The notes under the pieces are model-generated. The model had not been told where the DNA came from. It searched no databases and was given only the letters and a program-made list of their open reading frames with translations. A program made the translations under genes and the position numbers. A stretch of 64,000 nucleotides of DNA from Antarcticibacterium flavum (GTDB taxonomy: Bacteria; Bacteroidota; Bacteroidia; Flavobacteriales; Flavobacteriaceae). Location: assembly GCF_006159205.1 (NCBI RefSeq), contig NZ_CP040812.1, forward strand, positions 3,596,001 through 3,660,000, read 5' to 3'. Positions 51,103 to 59,966 of the stretch are shown piece after piece (positions within the stretch are counted from its first letter, which is position 1; the number at the start of each line of letters is the position of its first letter).

Positions 51103-52014
51103 ATGGAAGAAAAAGAAATTAACGAGAACTTATCTGTTATAACCTCCCTGGGAAATTTCGAGTATGTAATGAAGGAAAAAACAGAAGTAGGAGGAGAGAG
51201 TAATTACCATTATAGAAAAATAATAAAACGGTTCTCCTCAGATTTAAAATATGAACTAGAAGAAAGCGATTATTTGGAAGAAGAGGTAAAGGATCTCAAG
51301 ATTTTTGTGCGCCAGTTATCCAATATGATGGAAACAACAACTGTTCTTTTTAACTACTCATACCGTCAAAGGCGGGAAAATAAACCACTTGAAAATAATT
51401 TTAATATTGCTAAGCTGAAATTAAAAGAGATATTAGATTCACTTATGGAATTTGGCAGTATTATTAAATACTACGAAAGACAAGGGGAATATTTATTAGC
51501 CTTAAAAATGAAACATTTCTGTTATGATAGCTACAAACGAAGTCTTAAGGTATTAGAAAAAAAGATAAGTATTAAAATTGGAAAAAGCACTTTAGCCGAA
51601 GATTTTGCAACGGTCCAAAAGCAATTAAAGAAAAGCACTTCTGCAAAAAAAATCGGATTGTTAAAGGAATTAGAGTCAACCGGGGACAGTAATGTTACTC
51701 CTGAAAAACTCGAATTAAAAAAGAGTGAGGAGTATAAAACCTTTACCTGGTTTAAAGTAGGATTGACTTTTGCCACAGGCGAAGCGCAAAAAGGTTATAA
51801 TAACCACCAAAATTATACTCGTTTAGCTTCAGAGCTTGGATTTAAAGATACAGATAGACCTTATTTTTCTGAATCCTTCAGCGCTTACAGTACAGATTCT
51901 AAAAACATCTTTGCTCAACCGGTAAAGCTTGATTTGCTTCTGAAGCACTGTAAAGAAAACAACATTCCTCTAGATCCTGATTTCGTAAAAAGATTACCCA
52001 ATGAGATGAAATAA
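51103..52014 (+). CDS. Unknown protein 1 of a paralogous pair
   Basis: 303 residues, soluble, highly charged and helical, eight bases after the integrase stop. The last ~85 residues (TWFKVGLTFATGEAQKGY ... ASELGFKDTDRPYFSESFSAYSTDSKNIF ... LLLKHC) are homologous to the end of the protein at 52209-52886. No known family. The module may be a DNA- or protein-binding domain. Confidence 0.65.
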   Translation: MEEKEINENLSVITSLGNFEYVMKEKTEVGGESNYHYRKIIKRFSSDLKYELEESDYLEEEVKDLKIFVRQLSNMMETTTVLFNYSYRQRRENKPLENNFNIAKLKLKEILDSLMEFGSIIKYYERQGEYLLALKMKHFCYDSYKRSLKVLEKKISIKIGKSTLAEDFATVQKQLKKSTSAKKIGLLKELESTGDSNVTPEKLELKKSEEYKTFTWFKVGLTFATGEAQKGYNNHQNYTRLASELGFKDTDRPYFSESFSAYSTDSKNIFAQPVKLDLLLKHCKENNIPLDPDFVKRLPNEMK

Positions 52015-52208
52015 TTATCGTTTTTCCTCCAAATCCTGGCAACAGTTGCGCAACGGCTATCGAAATATTCTCATTGTTGATTACCAGGGCTTTATCTGCT
52101 GCCATTCCCTAAAGTTTAAGGTACTGCAACGGCTAATCAACGGCTGCCGCAACCGTAAAACAAAAGTATCGCAACAGGCGGTTGCAACCGTAAAAAATTT
52201 GTACAACT
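52015..52208 (+). repeat. Repeat-rich spacer between the paralogs
   Basis: Contains CAACGGCT three times (near 52050, 52127, 52138) and GCAACCGTAAAA twice (near 52149 and 52184), plus GCGGTTGCAACCG. Such spaced direct repeats resemble binding sites of a regulator, recombinase accessory factor or replication protein. Confidence 0.55.
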
Positions 52209-52886
52209 ATGAGTTCTAAGTTTAATATTCCTAATGGCATTATGTATAACGCTTATTTTATATTGTGGAAAGACGCTAATTATGTAGAGGAGTTTTACAA
52301 AAAGAGACTTGAAAGTTACCTGTATAATTACAGTCACGAGAAAAGCACTAAGGACGATCACTTAAAAGACGGTAAGCTGTATTTTTCCGGAGTTACCAAA
52401 GACGGCATTGAGATTACAGAAAATGATTTTATACATTATGAGATAACTAGATTAAACCTGATCCCGGAGCACCTTTTGGACTTTGACGGAAAAAAGAGGG
52501 TAGATTTCTATAGACAGTTTTTACAGAAAAAACTTTTTAGTATCCTGTTAGGGAACACTAAGCCATTACCACAACCGGAGATAGATCTAAAGGGGAAATT
52601 TATTGATGAGACCTGGTTTAAAATTGGGTTAACCTTTGCCACTGGACAAGCTCAGCGCCTCTATGAAGAATATAAAGACAAGAGAGGCCATTTTACTAAG
52701 GTTGCTACTAAATTAGGATTTAAATCAACTGATCGTCCATATTTTTCTCAGACTATACATAACAGTACCGTAGATAATAAGAACCTATACTCAGATCCTG
52801 ACAAACTAGAAAAAATATACACCTACTGTCAAGTCAGAAATATTACAGTATGTTCTGATTTTTTATCTCAGTTATCATCTAAATAA
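52209..52886 (+). CDS. Unknown protein 2 of a paralogous pair
   Basis: 225 residues. The N-terminal part is unlike protein 1 (GIMYNAYFILWKDANYVEEFYKKRLESYLYNY). The C-terminal ~85 residues (TWFKIGLTFATGQAQRLYEEY ... ATKLGFKSTDRPYFSQTIHNSTVDNKNLY ... KIYTYC) match protein 1 at about half of positions. Each gene of the pair is linked to its own repeat-bearing spacer. Confidence 0.65.
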   Translation: MSSKFNIPNGIMYNAYFILWKDANYVEEFYKKRLESYLYNYSHEKSTKDDHLKDGKLYFSGVTKDGIEITENDFIHYEITRLNLIPEHLLDFDGKKRVDFYRQFLQKKLFSILLGNTKPLPQPEIDLKGKFIDETWFKIGLTFATGQAQRLYEEYKDKRGHFTKVATKLGFKSTDRPYFSQTIHNSTVDNKNLYSDPDKLEKIYTYCQVRNITVCSDFLSQLSSK

Positions 52887-52983
52887 AAGCCTATCAATAA
52901 ACGGTACTGAAACGGTACTGGTACGGCAAAGAGTACCAAACCAATAGACGCAAATTTGACCTATAACAAAAAATATAAGTCAG
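52887..52983 (+). repeat. Second repeat-rich spacer
   Basis: AACGGTACTG occurs at 52900-52909 and 52911-52920, eleven bases apart, followed by GGTACGG and AGTACC. It has the same style as the spacer at 52015-52208 but a different unit, and precedes the excisionase-like gene. Confidence 0.5.
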
Positions 52984-53265
52984 ATGAGCACACTTCAATT
53001 TATCCAAACTTCACCCGAAGAATTAGTAGAATTAATTAATGACCGGGTAAAAATTCAACTTCAGAATTTTAAAAAAGAATTTAACCGCCAGGAAGCAGAT
53101 GAGGAGCTGTTAACCCGGGAGGAAACTTGTAATTTTTTAAAAATAAACAGCTCGACCTTATGGCATTGGACAAACAGTAAAAAAGTTACAGCTTATGGTA
53201 TCGGTAATAGAAGATATTATAAAAGAAGCGAGTTAATTAATTGTTTAACCCAACTGCAAAAATAA
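52984..53265 (+). CDS. Excisionase-like helix-turn-helix protein
   Basis: 93 residues. The C-terminal half is a MerR/excisionase-type HTH_17 domain: LLTREETCNFLKINSSTLWHWTNSKKVTAYGIGNRRYYKRSELINCL. The N-terminus is a helix (EELVELINDRVKIQLQNFKKEF) typical of Bacteroidota element proteins. Expected to bend DNA at attachment sites or regulate the integrase. Confidence 0.8.
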   Translation: MSTLQFIQTSPEELVELINDRVKIQLQNFKKEFNRQEADEELLTREETCNFLKINSSTLWHWTNSKKVTAYGIGNRRYYKRSELINCLTQLQK

Positions 53266-53271
53266 AAGGCT

Positions 53272-53574
53272 ATGAGTACTACCAATACCCAAAGCCTTAA
53301 TAAGTTTCACGAGGCTAAAGATAATAAATTTAAGGCACAACTAAAGAAAGTTTACCAGGCTTTTAAAGAGAAGCCTATGACAATGAAAGAAGCAGACGTT
53401 TACACCGGTGTAATGCGGGAAAATATCTGTAGATATGTAGATATGCTTTTAGACCAGGAGCGTATTGCAATAAGAAAAAAGAGAAAGTGTAGTATTACAG
53501 GCTATCCTTATGTAAATGAGTACACCGGGGACCCTTCACTCTTTCCAAAGTCTAACCAACTTAAAATGTTTTAG
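53272..53574 (+). CDS. Small winged-helix-like protein of unknown function
   Basis: 100 residues. KAQLKKVYQAFKEKPMTMKEADVYTGVMRENICRYVDMLLDQERIAIRKKRKCSITGYPYVNEYTGDPSLFP reads as a winged helix that would bind DNA. It lies six bases after the HTH gene and three before the primase gene; part of the same operon. Confidence 0.65.
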   Translation: MSTTNTQSLNKFHEAKDNKFKAQLKKVYQAFKEKPMTMKEADVYTGVMRENICRYVDMLLDQERIAIRKKRKCSITGYPYVNEYTGDPSLFPKSNQLKMF

Positions 53575-53577
53575 GCT

Positions 53578-54405
53578 ATGGAAGAAAGAAGAATATCATA
53601 TTTCAAGAACTGCAGGGCTAAAACTCCTGAAATAGTAACCATTGAGGCTGCTTTACATTGGATCAAAACAGGATCTTCCAAAGATGCAATTGAGAAAATA
53701 AGAGAAGCTAATGACCAGCAAACAAAAGATCTATTTAAACAAGATCTTCCAGCCGTTACCTTTGGAGGTTTATTTGAAGATAGGAGCGGCTTACTAGAGG
53801 CTTCAGGATTAGCTTGCTTAGATTTCGATAAAGTAGAGAACCTAAACGAACTTTCAGAGCGTTTAAAAGCTTCTGAATACATTTACTCCTTTTGGATTTC
53901 TCCCTCCGGAAATGGCATTAAGGCATTGGTAAAAATTCCTGTAGTAAAAGATAAAGAGGAATACCAGGAATATTACCGGGCTATTTTAAAGCATTTTAAG
54001 GACCTGCAACCGGATATAGCAACAAAAGATATTAATCGCCTTTGTTTCGAGAGTTACGACCCTTATTTGTATGTGCAGGAGGAGGCTATAGTTTTTAAGG
54101 AGAAACTAAAAGTAAAGCCTAAAGAAAAAACTGTATTAGAGCCTGCCTCTAATCTTCCAGAAGGAAAAGTAATTGACAGAATAATTAGCTGGTGGGTAAA
54201 GAAATTTCCCTTTGCACAAGGGAACCGGAATAACAGTCTATTTGTCCTGGCTTGTGCTCTTTCAAACTTTGGAATTAGTAAAGCCACTACAGAGGATCTA
54301 TTCTACTCATTTGAAGATAAAGATTTCCCGTACAATGAAATAAAACAAATTATAGATTCAGCTTATAAGAAAGCGGATTTTAACTCTCAAAGCTTCCCCC
54401 AATGA
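53578..54405 (+). CDS. BT4734/VirE-N type primase-polymerase (AEP superfamily)
   Basis: 275 residues. The central part has the AEP features LACLDFDKVENLNEL (metal-binding acidic residues) and FWISPSGNGIKALVKIP, then DIATKDINRLCFESYDP. The C-terminal ~80 residues (RIISWWVKKFPFAQGNRNNSLFVLACALSNFGI) resemble a PriCT primase C-terminal module. Together with the next gene it would start replication of the excised element. Overlaps the next gene by four bases (ATGA). Confidence 0.8.
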   Translation: MEERRISYFKNCRAKTPEIVTIEAALHWIKTGSSKDAIEKIREANDQQTKDLFKQDLPAVTFGGLFEDRSGLLEASGLACLDFDKVENLNELSERLKASEYIYSFWISPSGNGIKALVKIPVVKDKEEYQEYYRAILKHFKDLQPDIATKDINRLCFESYDPYLYVQEEAIVFKEKLKVKPKEKTVLEPASNLPEGKVIDRIISWWVKKFPFAQGNRNNSLFVLACALSNFGISKATTEDLFYSFEDKDFPYNEIKQIIDSAYKKADFNSQSFPQ

Positions 54406-55847
54406 ATGCAGCACTAGAAAAAGTAAATGATAAAGTATTTGAGTTGAAATATGGCAAAGCTGAGGTTTTTTGGTATGAAAACTACAACTCAAGCAAAGGG
54501 TATAAAGAATACCACTTAAAAGAACCGGAACTAAGATTATACCTGAAAAGAGAGGGTTTTAGAAATTTTGAAGGCGATCCTGTAAAGATAACCGGGAATA
54601 TTGCCAGAAAGGTAACGTCTGAAGATATCTTTAAGCACACTTTGAAATATGTAGAGAGTTTTGAGGAGGCTGGCCTGGAGGCTATGTTTATTAAGAAAGG
54701 AGAAACCTTGCTCTTAAAGAATAAAGCAATAGTAATTTCTTTACCGGAATGCGAAGTTGAACCACTGCAGGACACAAAAACCAAGAGCTTCAAATATTAT
54801 AAGAATGGTATTGTAGTAGTAGAGGCTGAAAAAGATTTTCAACTTATTCCCTATGAAAAAGCCAAAGGTTTTATTTGGGAGGACACTATAAAGAAAAGGA
54901 ATTTTGAGATCCTGGGAGATGAGGAAATAGAAAAGGCAGTTTTTGCCAGGTTTATTAGGAATGTAACTAATAATGAAGATCACTTTAATTCCTTATGTAC
55001 TGCTATAGGCTATTTGATTCACACCTATAAAGACCAAAGGAAACCTATAGCTATAATTATTAACGATGAGAACTTAATAGATGAAGGGAAACCAGAGGGA
55101 GGAACCGGAAAAGGATTAATAGTTAAGGCTATAGCACAAATTGTGGAGAAAGCCTCTTACAACGGTAAAAATGCTGATTTCAGTAATAACAAATTTGCTT
55201 TTCAGAATGTAGAAGATACTTCAGCAATTATCTTAATTGATGACGCTCCTAGAAACTTTGATTTTGAAGCTTTATTTAGTGTACTTACAGATGATTTACC
55301 CATAGAAAAGAAGCATAGGGCGGTTAAGGTTATCCCGTATGAAAGAAGCCCCAAATTCGTAATTACAACTAACTACACCATAAAAGGCGATAGTTCAAGT
55401 TTTAAGAGGAGAAGGTTTGATATTTTTCTTAATAATACCTATTCCTCCGGGCATACTCCTGCGGATGATTTTGGAGATGAATTTTTCCATAGTTGGGATG
55501 AGAAGGAATGGCAATCATTTGACCTCTTTATGATGGCCTGTTTACGCTCTTTCTTAGCATTAGGGTTAACACCTTATGAAGATGAAGGACTTCGGTTAAA
55601 GATGCTTAAAAATGAAACTTCAGCGGATTTCTTTGAGCTTATGGAAGAGGATTATAATATAAAGAACATCCTTTTTACTTACATATCCATAAGAGAAAAG
55701 CTTCTGAGTATTTACGGGGAAAAATATTACTTCCTGGAGAAAAACAAAAAGAAGATCGTCGAATGGGTGGAAAGATATGCTAATCACAAAGGCTATACTA
55801 TCCAAAAGAGCCGGAATGGAGATGGTAGCACCTTCCTTTTCACTTAA
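54402..55847 (+). CDS. D5-like primase-helicase (SF3-type ATPase)
   Basis: 481 residues. Walker A GGTGKG within EGGTGKGLIVKAIAQIV near residue 230, Walker B AIILIDDAP near 285, and the sensor segment PKFVITTNYTIKGDSSSFKRRRFDIFL. This is the arrangement of phage and plasmid helicases linked to AEP primases. Cytoplasmic; unwinds the element's origin. Confidence 0.85.
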   Translation: MNAALEKVNDKVFELKYGKAEVFWYENYNSSKGYKEYHLKEPELRLYLKREGFRNFEGDPVKITGNIARKVTSEDIFKHTLKYVESFEEAGLEAMFIKKGETLLLKNKAIVISLPECEVEPLQDTKTKSFKYYKNGIVVVEAEKDFQLIPYEKAKGFIWEDTIKKRNFEILGDEEIEKAVFARFIRNVTNNEDHFNSLCTAIGYLIHTYKDQRKPIAIIINDENLIDEGKPEGGTGKGLIVKAIAQIVEKASYNGKNADFSNNKFAFQNVEDTSAIILIDDAPRNFDFEALFSVLTDDLPIEKKHRAVKVIPYERSPKFVITTNYTIKGDSSSFKRRRFDIFLNNTYSSGHTPADDFGDEFFHSWDEKEWQSFDLFMMACLRSFLALGLTPYEDEGLRLKMLKNETSADFFELMEEDYNIKNILFTYISIREKLLSIYGEKYYFLEKNKKKIVEWVERYANHKGYTIQKSRNGDGSTFLFT

Positions 55848-56463
55848 TCCTATGTATGAGGTGTAGGAGCAATGTAGGAGAAATGTAGGAGAAAACCCCG
55901 TATTTACTAGTCTAATGTATGAAGTGTATGTATTTCAATAATAATGCGTATGAAAAAGGTTAAATATTTTATAAGAGAAGTATTTAGAAAAAACATACAC
56001 CTCCTACATAAATGCAGATAAGAGCAAACGGCCCTTTGTTAACCTGAGATCTTTTCCGACCAGTACGCGCACACGCGAGGCATTTGGTTATTCATACAAA
56101 ATCAAATAACGCCAGGATCTTTTAAGTAATCAAGTTTTTCAAGTGTTTTCTTACATAGTAAAGGCCTTGTTTAAGTTGTATAAAGGTTTTGTAACGGTCA
56201 TAGGAGGCTAACGAATCAAAATCGAACCAATACGCGCACACGCGAGAACCTAATTATAAATAAAGATTTTTCTAAAGTCACTACACATGTGCGAGAGAAG
56301 AAGGAAACAAGACCAGGAGTAAATTTTTAGACAAGCCTAAAAAAACAAACGTATAACTAACGAATTGTAGAAAAAAATTCTTTATCACCATTTAGAATGA
56401 TTATAAATAAGATTAATTGTGTATCTTTATTAAACCCAATGTTAAACTAACATAATCTAACGA
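55848..56463. other. Repeat-rich non-coding region, candidate origin of replication or transfer
   Basis: 616 bases without a gene. Three TGTAGGAG units at an exact 11-base spacing (55862, 55873, 55884) with an inverted copy CTCCTACA at 56001. A perfect 16-base direct repeat TACGCGCACACGCGAG at 56064-56079 and 56231-56246, itself a CGCG-CACA-CGCG dyad, with a looser relative near 56283. AT-rich stretches lie between. Iterons beside a primase-helicase operon suggest an origin; oriT is an alternative. Confidence 0.55.
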
Positions 56464-56787
56464 ATGCCATTTACTTCAGAAAGCGCAAGAGAAGCCGGTA
56501 GTAGCTCCACGAGGAAAGGAATGCCCAACAAGACTACACAGGAAATTAAAGAAGCTTACCAACTTCTAGTAGAGAATAACTTGGAAAATATGAGTGCATG
56601 GTTACAGAAAATAGGAGAAGATAACCCAGAAAAAGCCTTCGATGTACTCATAAAAATGAGCGACTTTGTTATACCGAAACTATCACGACAAGAGCTAAAA
56701 GTAGAGCAGGATAAATTAACCCCTGAGGAGAAAGATCAACGAATTGAGCAATTAAAAAAGAAGCTATTAAATAACCAGGAATTGTAG
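56464..56787 (+). CDS. Small DUF5681/terminase-small-subunit-like protein
   Basis: 107 residues. The N-terminal GRKGMPNKTTQEIKEAYQLLVENNL-like motif (here STRKGMPNKTTQEIKEAY), followed by AFDVLIKMSDFVIPKLSRQEL and an acidic coiled tail. Such short proteins occur in phages and mobile elements with a presumed DNA-binding role. First gene after the repeat-rich spacer. Confidence 0.55.
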   Translation: MPFTSESAREAGSSSTRKGMPNKTTQEIKEAYQLLVENNLENMSAWLQKIGEDNPEKAFDVLIKMSDFVIPKLSRQELKVEQDKLTPEEKDQRIEQLKKKLLNNQEL

Positions 56788-56788
56788 T

Positions 56789-57127
56789 ATGGCACACGTA
56801 TTTAAAATAGTAAGAAAAGAATATCAAATTGCAACAGACGGCAGCAATTACACCTTAATTGATAACCTGGAGTTTATTAGTGATCCTTTTACAAGTTTAG
56901 AGGAATGTAGACAAGCTTCCCTTATTAAAAGTAATGCACTGGTTACACTTTCTCCGGCGTATGTTGCACGTTTCATGGTAAGATATATTGGGACTGAAAC
57001 AAATAACCATTACTCCTTTTCTAATTACAATACATTATGGTTTGCTGTTCACTATGATGGTAATTCTAATTACATTGAAAATATAAAGCAAAGGTTTAGA
57101 GAGATACAGGATAGAGAAAGACCTTAA
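56789..57127 (+). CDS. Small protein of unknown function
   Basis: 112 residues, soluble, one base after the previous stop region. Contains LIDNLEFISDPFTSLEECRQASLIKSNALV and FMVRYIGTETNNHYSFSNYNTLWFAVHYDG. No family recognised. Confidence 0.6.
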   Translation: MAHVFKIVRKEYQIATDGSNYTLIDNLEFISDPFTSLEECRQASLIKSNALVTLSPAYVARFMVRYIGTETNNHYSFSNYNTLWFAVHYDGNSNYIENIKQRFREIQDRERP

Positions 57128-57146
57128 TAAATAAAGTTCAAAACTT

Positions 57147-57470
57147 ATGACAGGCTATAAATTTAAGTTTATAATAAAAACGGATCAGGGAATAGATGTA
57201 CACAATTATACAAGCCCTGTTTACTCGGGTATAGATAACACACTTAACCCGATGTGGAATAATTTAAAAAACCAAGAAGCCTGGGCACCAGCTATAGAGC
57301 ACTGGAATAACAAAATAAAGGAAATAGGGCCTTTGGGGTATTCAGAATTGAGATTATACAAGGTAGTTGATGAGGTAGAAACCCTATTTGCCTATGGGGG
57401 TATGATATCTACAAAACACTTCAGAGAAGTGCATAACTTAGGGGGGGTCGAAAGATTAGCGGTGTGGTGA
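57147..57470 (+). CDS. Small protein of unknown function
   Basis: 107 residues, soluble (KFKFIIKTDQGIDVHNYTSPVYSG ... HWNNKIKEIGPLGYSELRLYKVVDEVETLFAYGG). It shares a general beta-rich style with the preceding protein and belongs to the same operon. No family recognised. Confidence 0.6.
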   Translation: MTGYKFKFIIKTDQGIDVHNYTSPVYSGIDNTLNPMWNNLKNQEAWAPAIEHWNNKIKEIGPLGYSELRLYKVVDEVETLFAYGGMISTKHFREVHNLGGVERLAVW

Positions 57471-57654
57471 AACCAAAAAAAAAGGGTAAAGAATCAGGTT
57501 AAAATCTCACCAATTTATTTACATAATATTCCACATTAATTTCTGGATCTTGTCTGTTTGTTCCCAAGTTGGCTATTTCGGAGTGACCGTGCCACTGATT
57601 TCGGTTCAAACAGTGCCACTTTGAAAGATACTGCAATTATATAAAAAATTAATG

Positions 57655-58392
57655 TTACTCGTTTTTTAAAACTCCTTTTCTTAATGATTCTCCTTTGAGA
57701 TCTATCCTGTGAGAGGAATTTACAATTCTGTCCAGGATCGCATCGGCAATAGTTCCTTCCCCGATAATATCATACCATGCAGATACCGGTATTTGAGAGG
57801 ATAGTATAGTAGATGTTTTATTGTAGCGGTCATCTATAATATCCATTAAGGTCTCTCTTGCGTGATTATCGAAGGCCTGAAGTCCAAAGTCATCAAGGAT
57901 GAGTAGATCTGCTTTAAGTAGTTTGTTGAGTTCTTTAAGATAGGTTCCATCAACTTTACTAAGTTTAAATTTCTTAAAGAGGCGAGCTGTATTGGAGTAT
58001 ACAGTTTTATATCCCATAAGGCAAGCCTGATGCCCTAATGCCTGGGCTAAATAGCTTTTACCAACACCGGAGGCACCGGTGAGAATAACATTTTCTCTTC
58101 TGCTTATAAAGTCCAAGGATCCCAGGCGTACAAACATATTCTTATCCAGATTACGACTGGAGGTGTAGTTCACTTCAGCAAGACTTGCTTTCTGCCTAAA
58201 GTTTGCTTGTTTAAAAAGACGGTCAATCTTTCGGTTCTCGCGATCCTCCCATTCGTGGTCTGCCAGTAGTGCCAGGTATTCATCGGCAGTAATATCGTTT
58301 AGTTGATTGTTGTTCACGTACTGATGATGTAGCTGGGCCATAGCACCCAATCGCATTTGTTTTAATTTTTCAATAGTTTGATTGTTATTCAT
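57655..58392 (-). CDS. istB: IS21 helper ATPase IstB
   Basis: 245 residues. Walker A GASGVGKS within ILTGASGVGKSYLAQALG, Walker B LLILDDFGL, and the arginine-finger region AILDRIVNSSHRIDLKGESLR. AAA+ protein that helps IstA choose and join targets. Complete. Confidence 0.93.
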   Translation of the reverse strand: MNNNQTIEKLKQMRLGAMAQLHHQYVNNNQLNDITADEYLALLADHEWEDRENRKIDRLFKQANFRQKASLAEVNYTSSRNLDKNMFVRLGSLDFISRRENVILTGASGVGKSYLAQALGHQACLMGYKTVYSNTARLFKKFKLSKVDGTYLKELNKLLKADLLILDDFGLQAFDNHARETLMDIIDDRYNKTSTILSSQIPVSAWYDIIGEGTIADAILDRIVNSSHRIDLKGESLRKGVLKNE

Positions 58393-58412
58393 ATTTCTGA
58401 TTTAAATGAGTT

Positions 58413-59966
58413 TTACTTGTAAGCAGCAGCACCCCTAATGTTTTGATGGGATGGAATATGGGTCTTATCTTCTTCAAGGTCCTGGTAAAAGAGGGAGCTT
58501 TGGTCGAGGTTGTTTTCTAATATCTTTTTGATCCGCTTGTATGAAGCCGCATCTGCCTGCAAAGCTCTTTTACACGCATTGTCAAGCCTCTGGGAACTGT
58601 AGGACTTGTGAAGCATGATAAGCCCCATCACCCGTTTGTAACCTGTTTCAGGATAGTCACTGTCAGCAAGGATCTTTTCTACACAGCTCACTACGTTAGC
58701 CCCATGCGCAGCGGCTTTGTTTTTAAAGTATTCAGGACTCCAGGAGGTATATCCTTTATGGGTGCTACTTAAGTGTTCTGTATTTGTGGTGTAGGTTCCC
58801 TTAACAGGATTTCGCTGATGCAGGGCAATTCGAACGTGGTTATAATAAACCTCTACCACACTTTTTGTATAATGGATCAGAGTCTTTTTGCCGATGTATC
58901 GGTAAGGAACGCTATAATAACTTTTATCTGGAGAGAAGTATACATATCCCATCTTCTGAACCTTTGCACGTTTATAATCCTTGATCTCATAGGCAGATGT
59001 AGGCAAGGGTTTTAGGTATTCCCGCTCTATGGATTGAAAGAGTTCCCTGCGGCTGGCTTCCTTTCGCTGGAACAGTAAATTATTATAGGTAACAAGCAGG
59101 CGTTTTATCTCCCGGTTTAGATCTTTTAAGGAGAAGAAGGTCATCTCCCGCAAGGGATAATAAATCCGTTGATAGACCAGGTGGACTGCATTCTCCACCA
59201 GAGCTTTATCCTGTGGAGCATAGCTGCGGGTGGGATTGATCACACAGTTATAATGGCGGGCAAAGTCTTTAAAGCTTCGGTTGATCTCCGGCTCATATTT
59301 ACTTGCCCTGGTCACTGCAGATTTTAAGTTATCTGATACAATGGCTTTAGGCACACCTCCATAAAAATGTAATGCATTACCGCAAGAAGTGATAAGATCC
59401 TCCCGTTTCTGGCTTTGACTAGCCTCTACGTAAGTATACTGGCTGTTAGGAAGGATAGCAATAAATACTTCTACGGGAATAAGTTCTCCAGTGTCTTTAT
59501 CAACGATATGCAGTTTTTTGCCCGTATAATCAATGTACATCTCATTACCTGCTTCGTGCTCAAGTTTCATAGAACCTTTGACCTTAGCATATTTACGCCG
59601 GTAATGCTCCATAAACTGCGTGTAGCTATAAGGCTGGGAAGCATGTTGTGCATATTCCTGATAATGGTATAAAAACGTAAAACCAGGATGATTCCGGGCC
59701 TTATTGACCCCTTCAAAGTAGAGCATCAGTTCATCATGCCGCTCATTATCAATAGTGGTAAGTGAAGGAAAAAGCGCATCCAGGCGTACATTATCAAAGG
59801 ATAGTAGTTCTTTAAAAGAATAGTCACTGGCCTTAAAAAGCTTCATGTAGCTGTTGACAGTGTTTCGGGAGATGCCCAGAGTAGCACCGATTTTACGGTT
59901 ACTAAAACCATCCAGTTTTAAGGTAATAATTTGTTTTAAGTCCATCGGATCAAGGGTGTTGGCCAT
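58413..59966 (-). CDS. istA: IS21 transposase IstA
   Basis: 517 residues. N-terminal helix-turn-helix (DGFSNRKIGATLGISRNTVNSYMKLF), then an rve-type DDE core: Asp in MYIDYTGKKLHIV, Asp in AIVSDNLKSAV and Glu in DKALVENAVHLVYQRIY. C-terminal Mu-like beta barrel. 20 bases upstream of istB. Complete. Confidence 0.93.
   Translation of the reverse strand: MANTLDPMDLKQIITLKLDGFSNRKIGATLGISRNTVNSYMKLFKASDYSFKELLSFDNVRLDALFPSLTTIDNERHDELMLYFEGVNKARNHPGFTFLYHYQEYAQHASQPYSYTQFMEHYRRKYAKVKGSMKLEHEAGNEMYIDYTGKKLHIVDKDTGELIPVEVFIAILPNSQYTYVEASQSQKREDLITSCGNALHFYGGVPKAIVSDNLKSAVTRASKYEPEINRSFKDFARHYNCVINPTRSYAPQDKALVENAVHLVYQRIYYPLREMTFFSLKDLNREIKRLLVTYNNLLFQRKEASRRELFQSIEREYLKPLPTSAYEIKDYKRAKVQKMGYVYFSPDKSYYSVPYRYIGKKTLIHYTKSVVEVYYNHVRIALHQRNPVKGTYTTNTEHLSSTHKGYTSWSPEYFKNKAAAHGANVVSCVEKILADSDYPETGYKRVMGLIMLHKSYSSQRLDNACKRALQADAASYKRIKKILENNLDQSSLFYQDLEEDKTHIPSHQNIRGAAAYK

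Noticed and set aside
53571..55805. Several minus-strand frames opposite the primase and helicase genes
   Set aside because: They are antisense shadows of genes with clear motifs.
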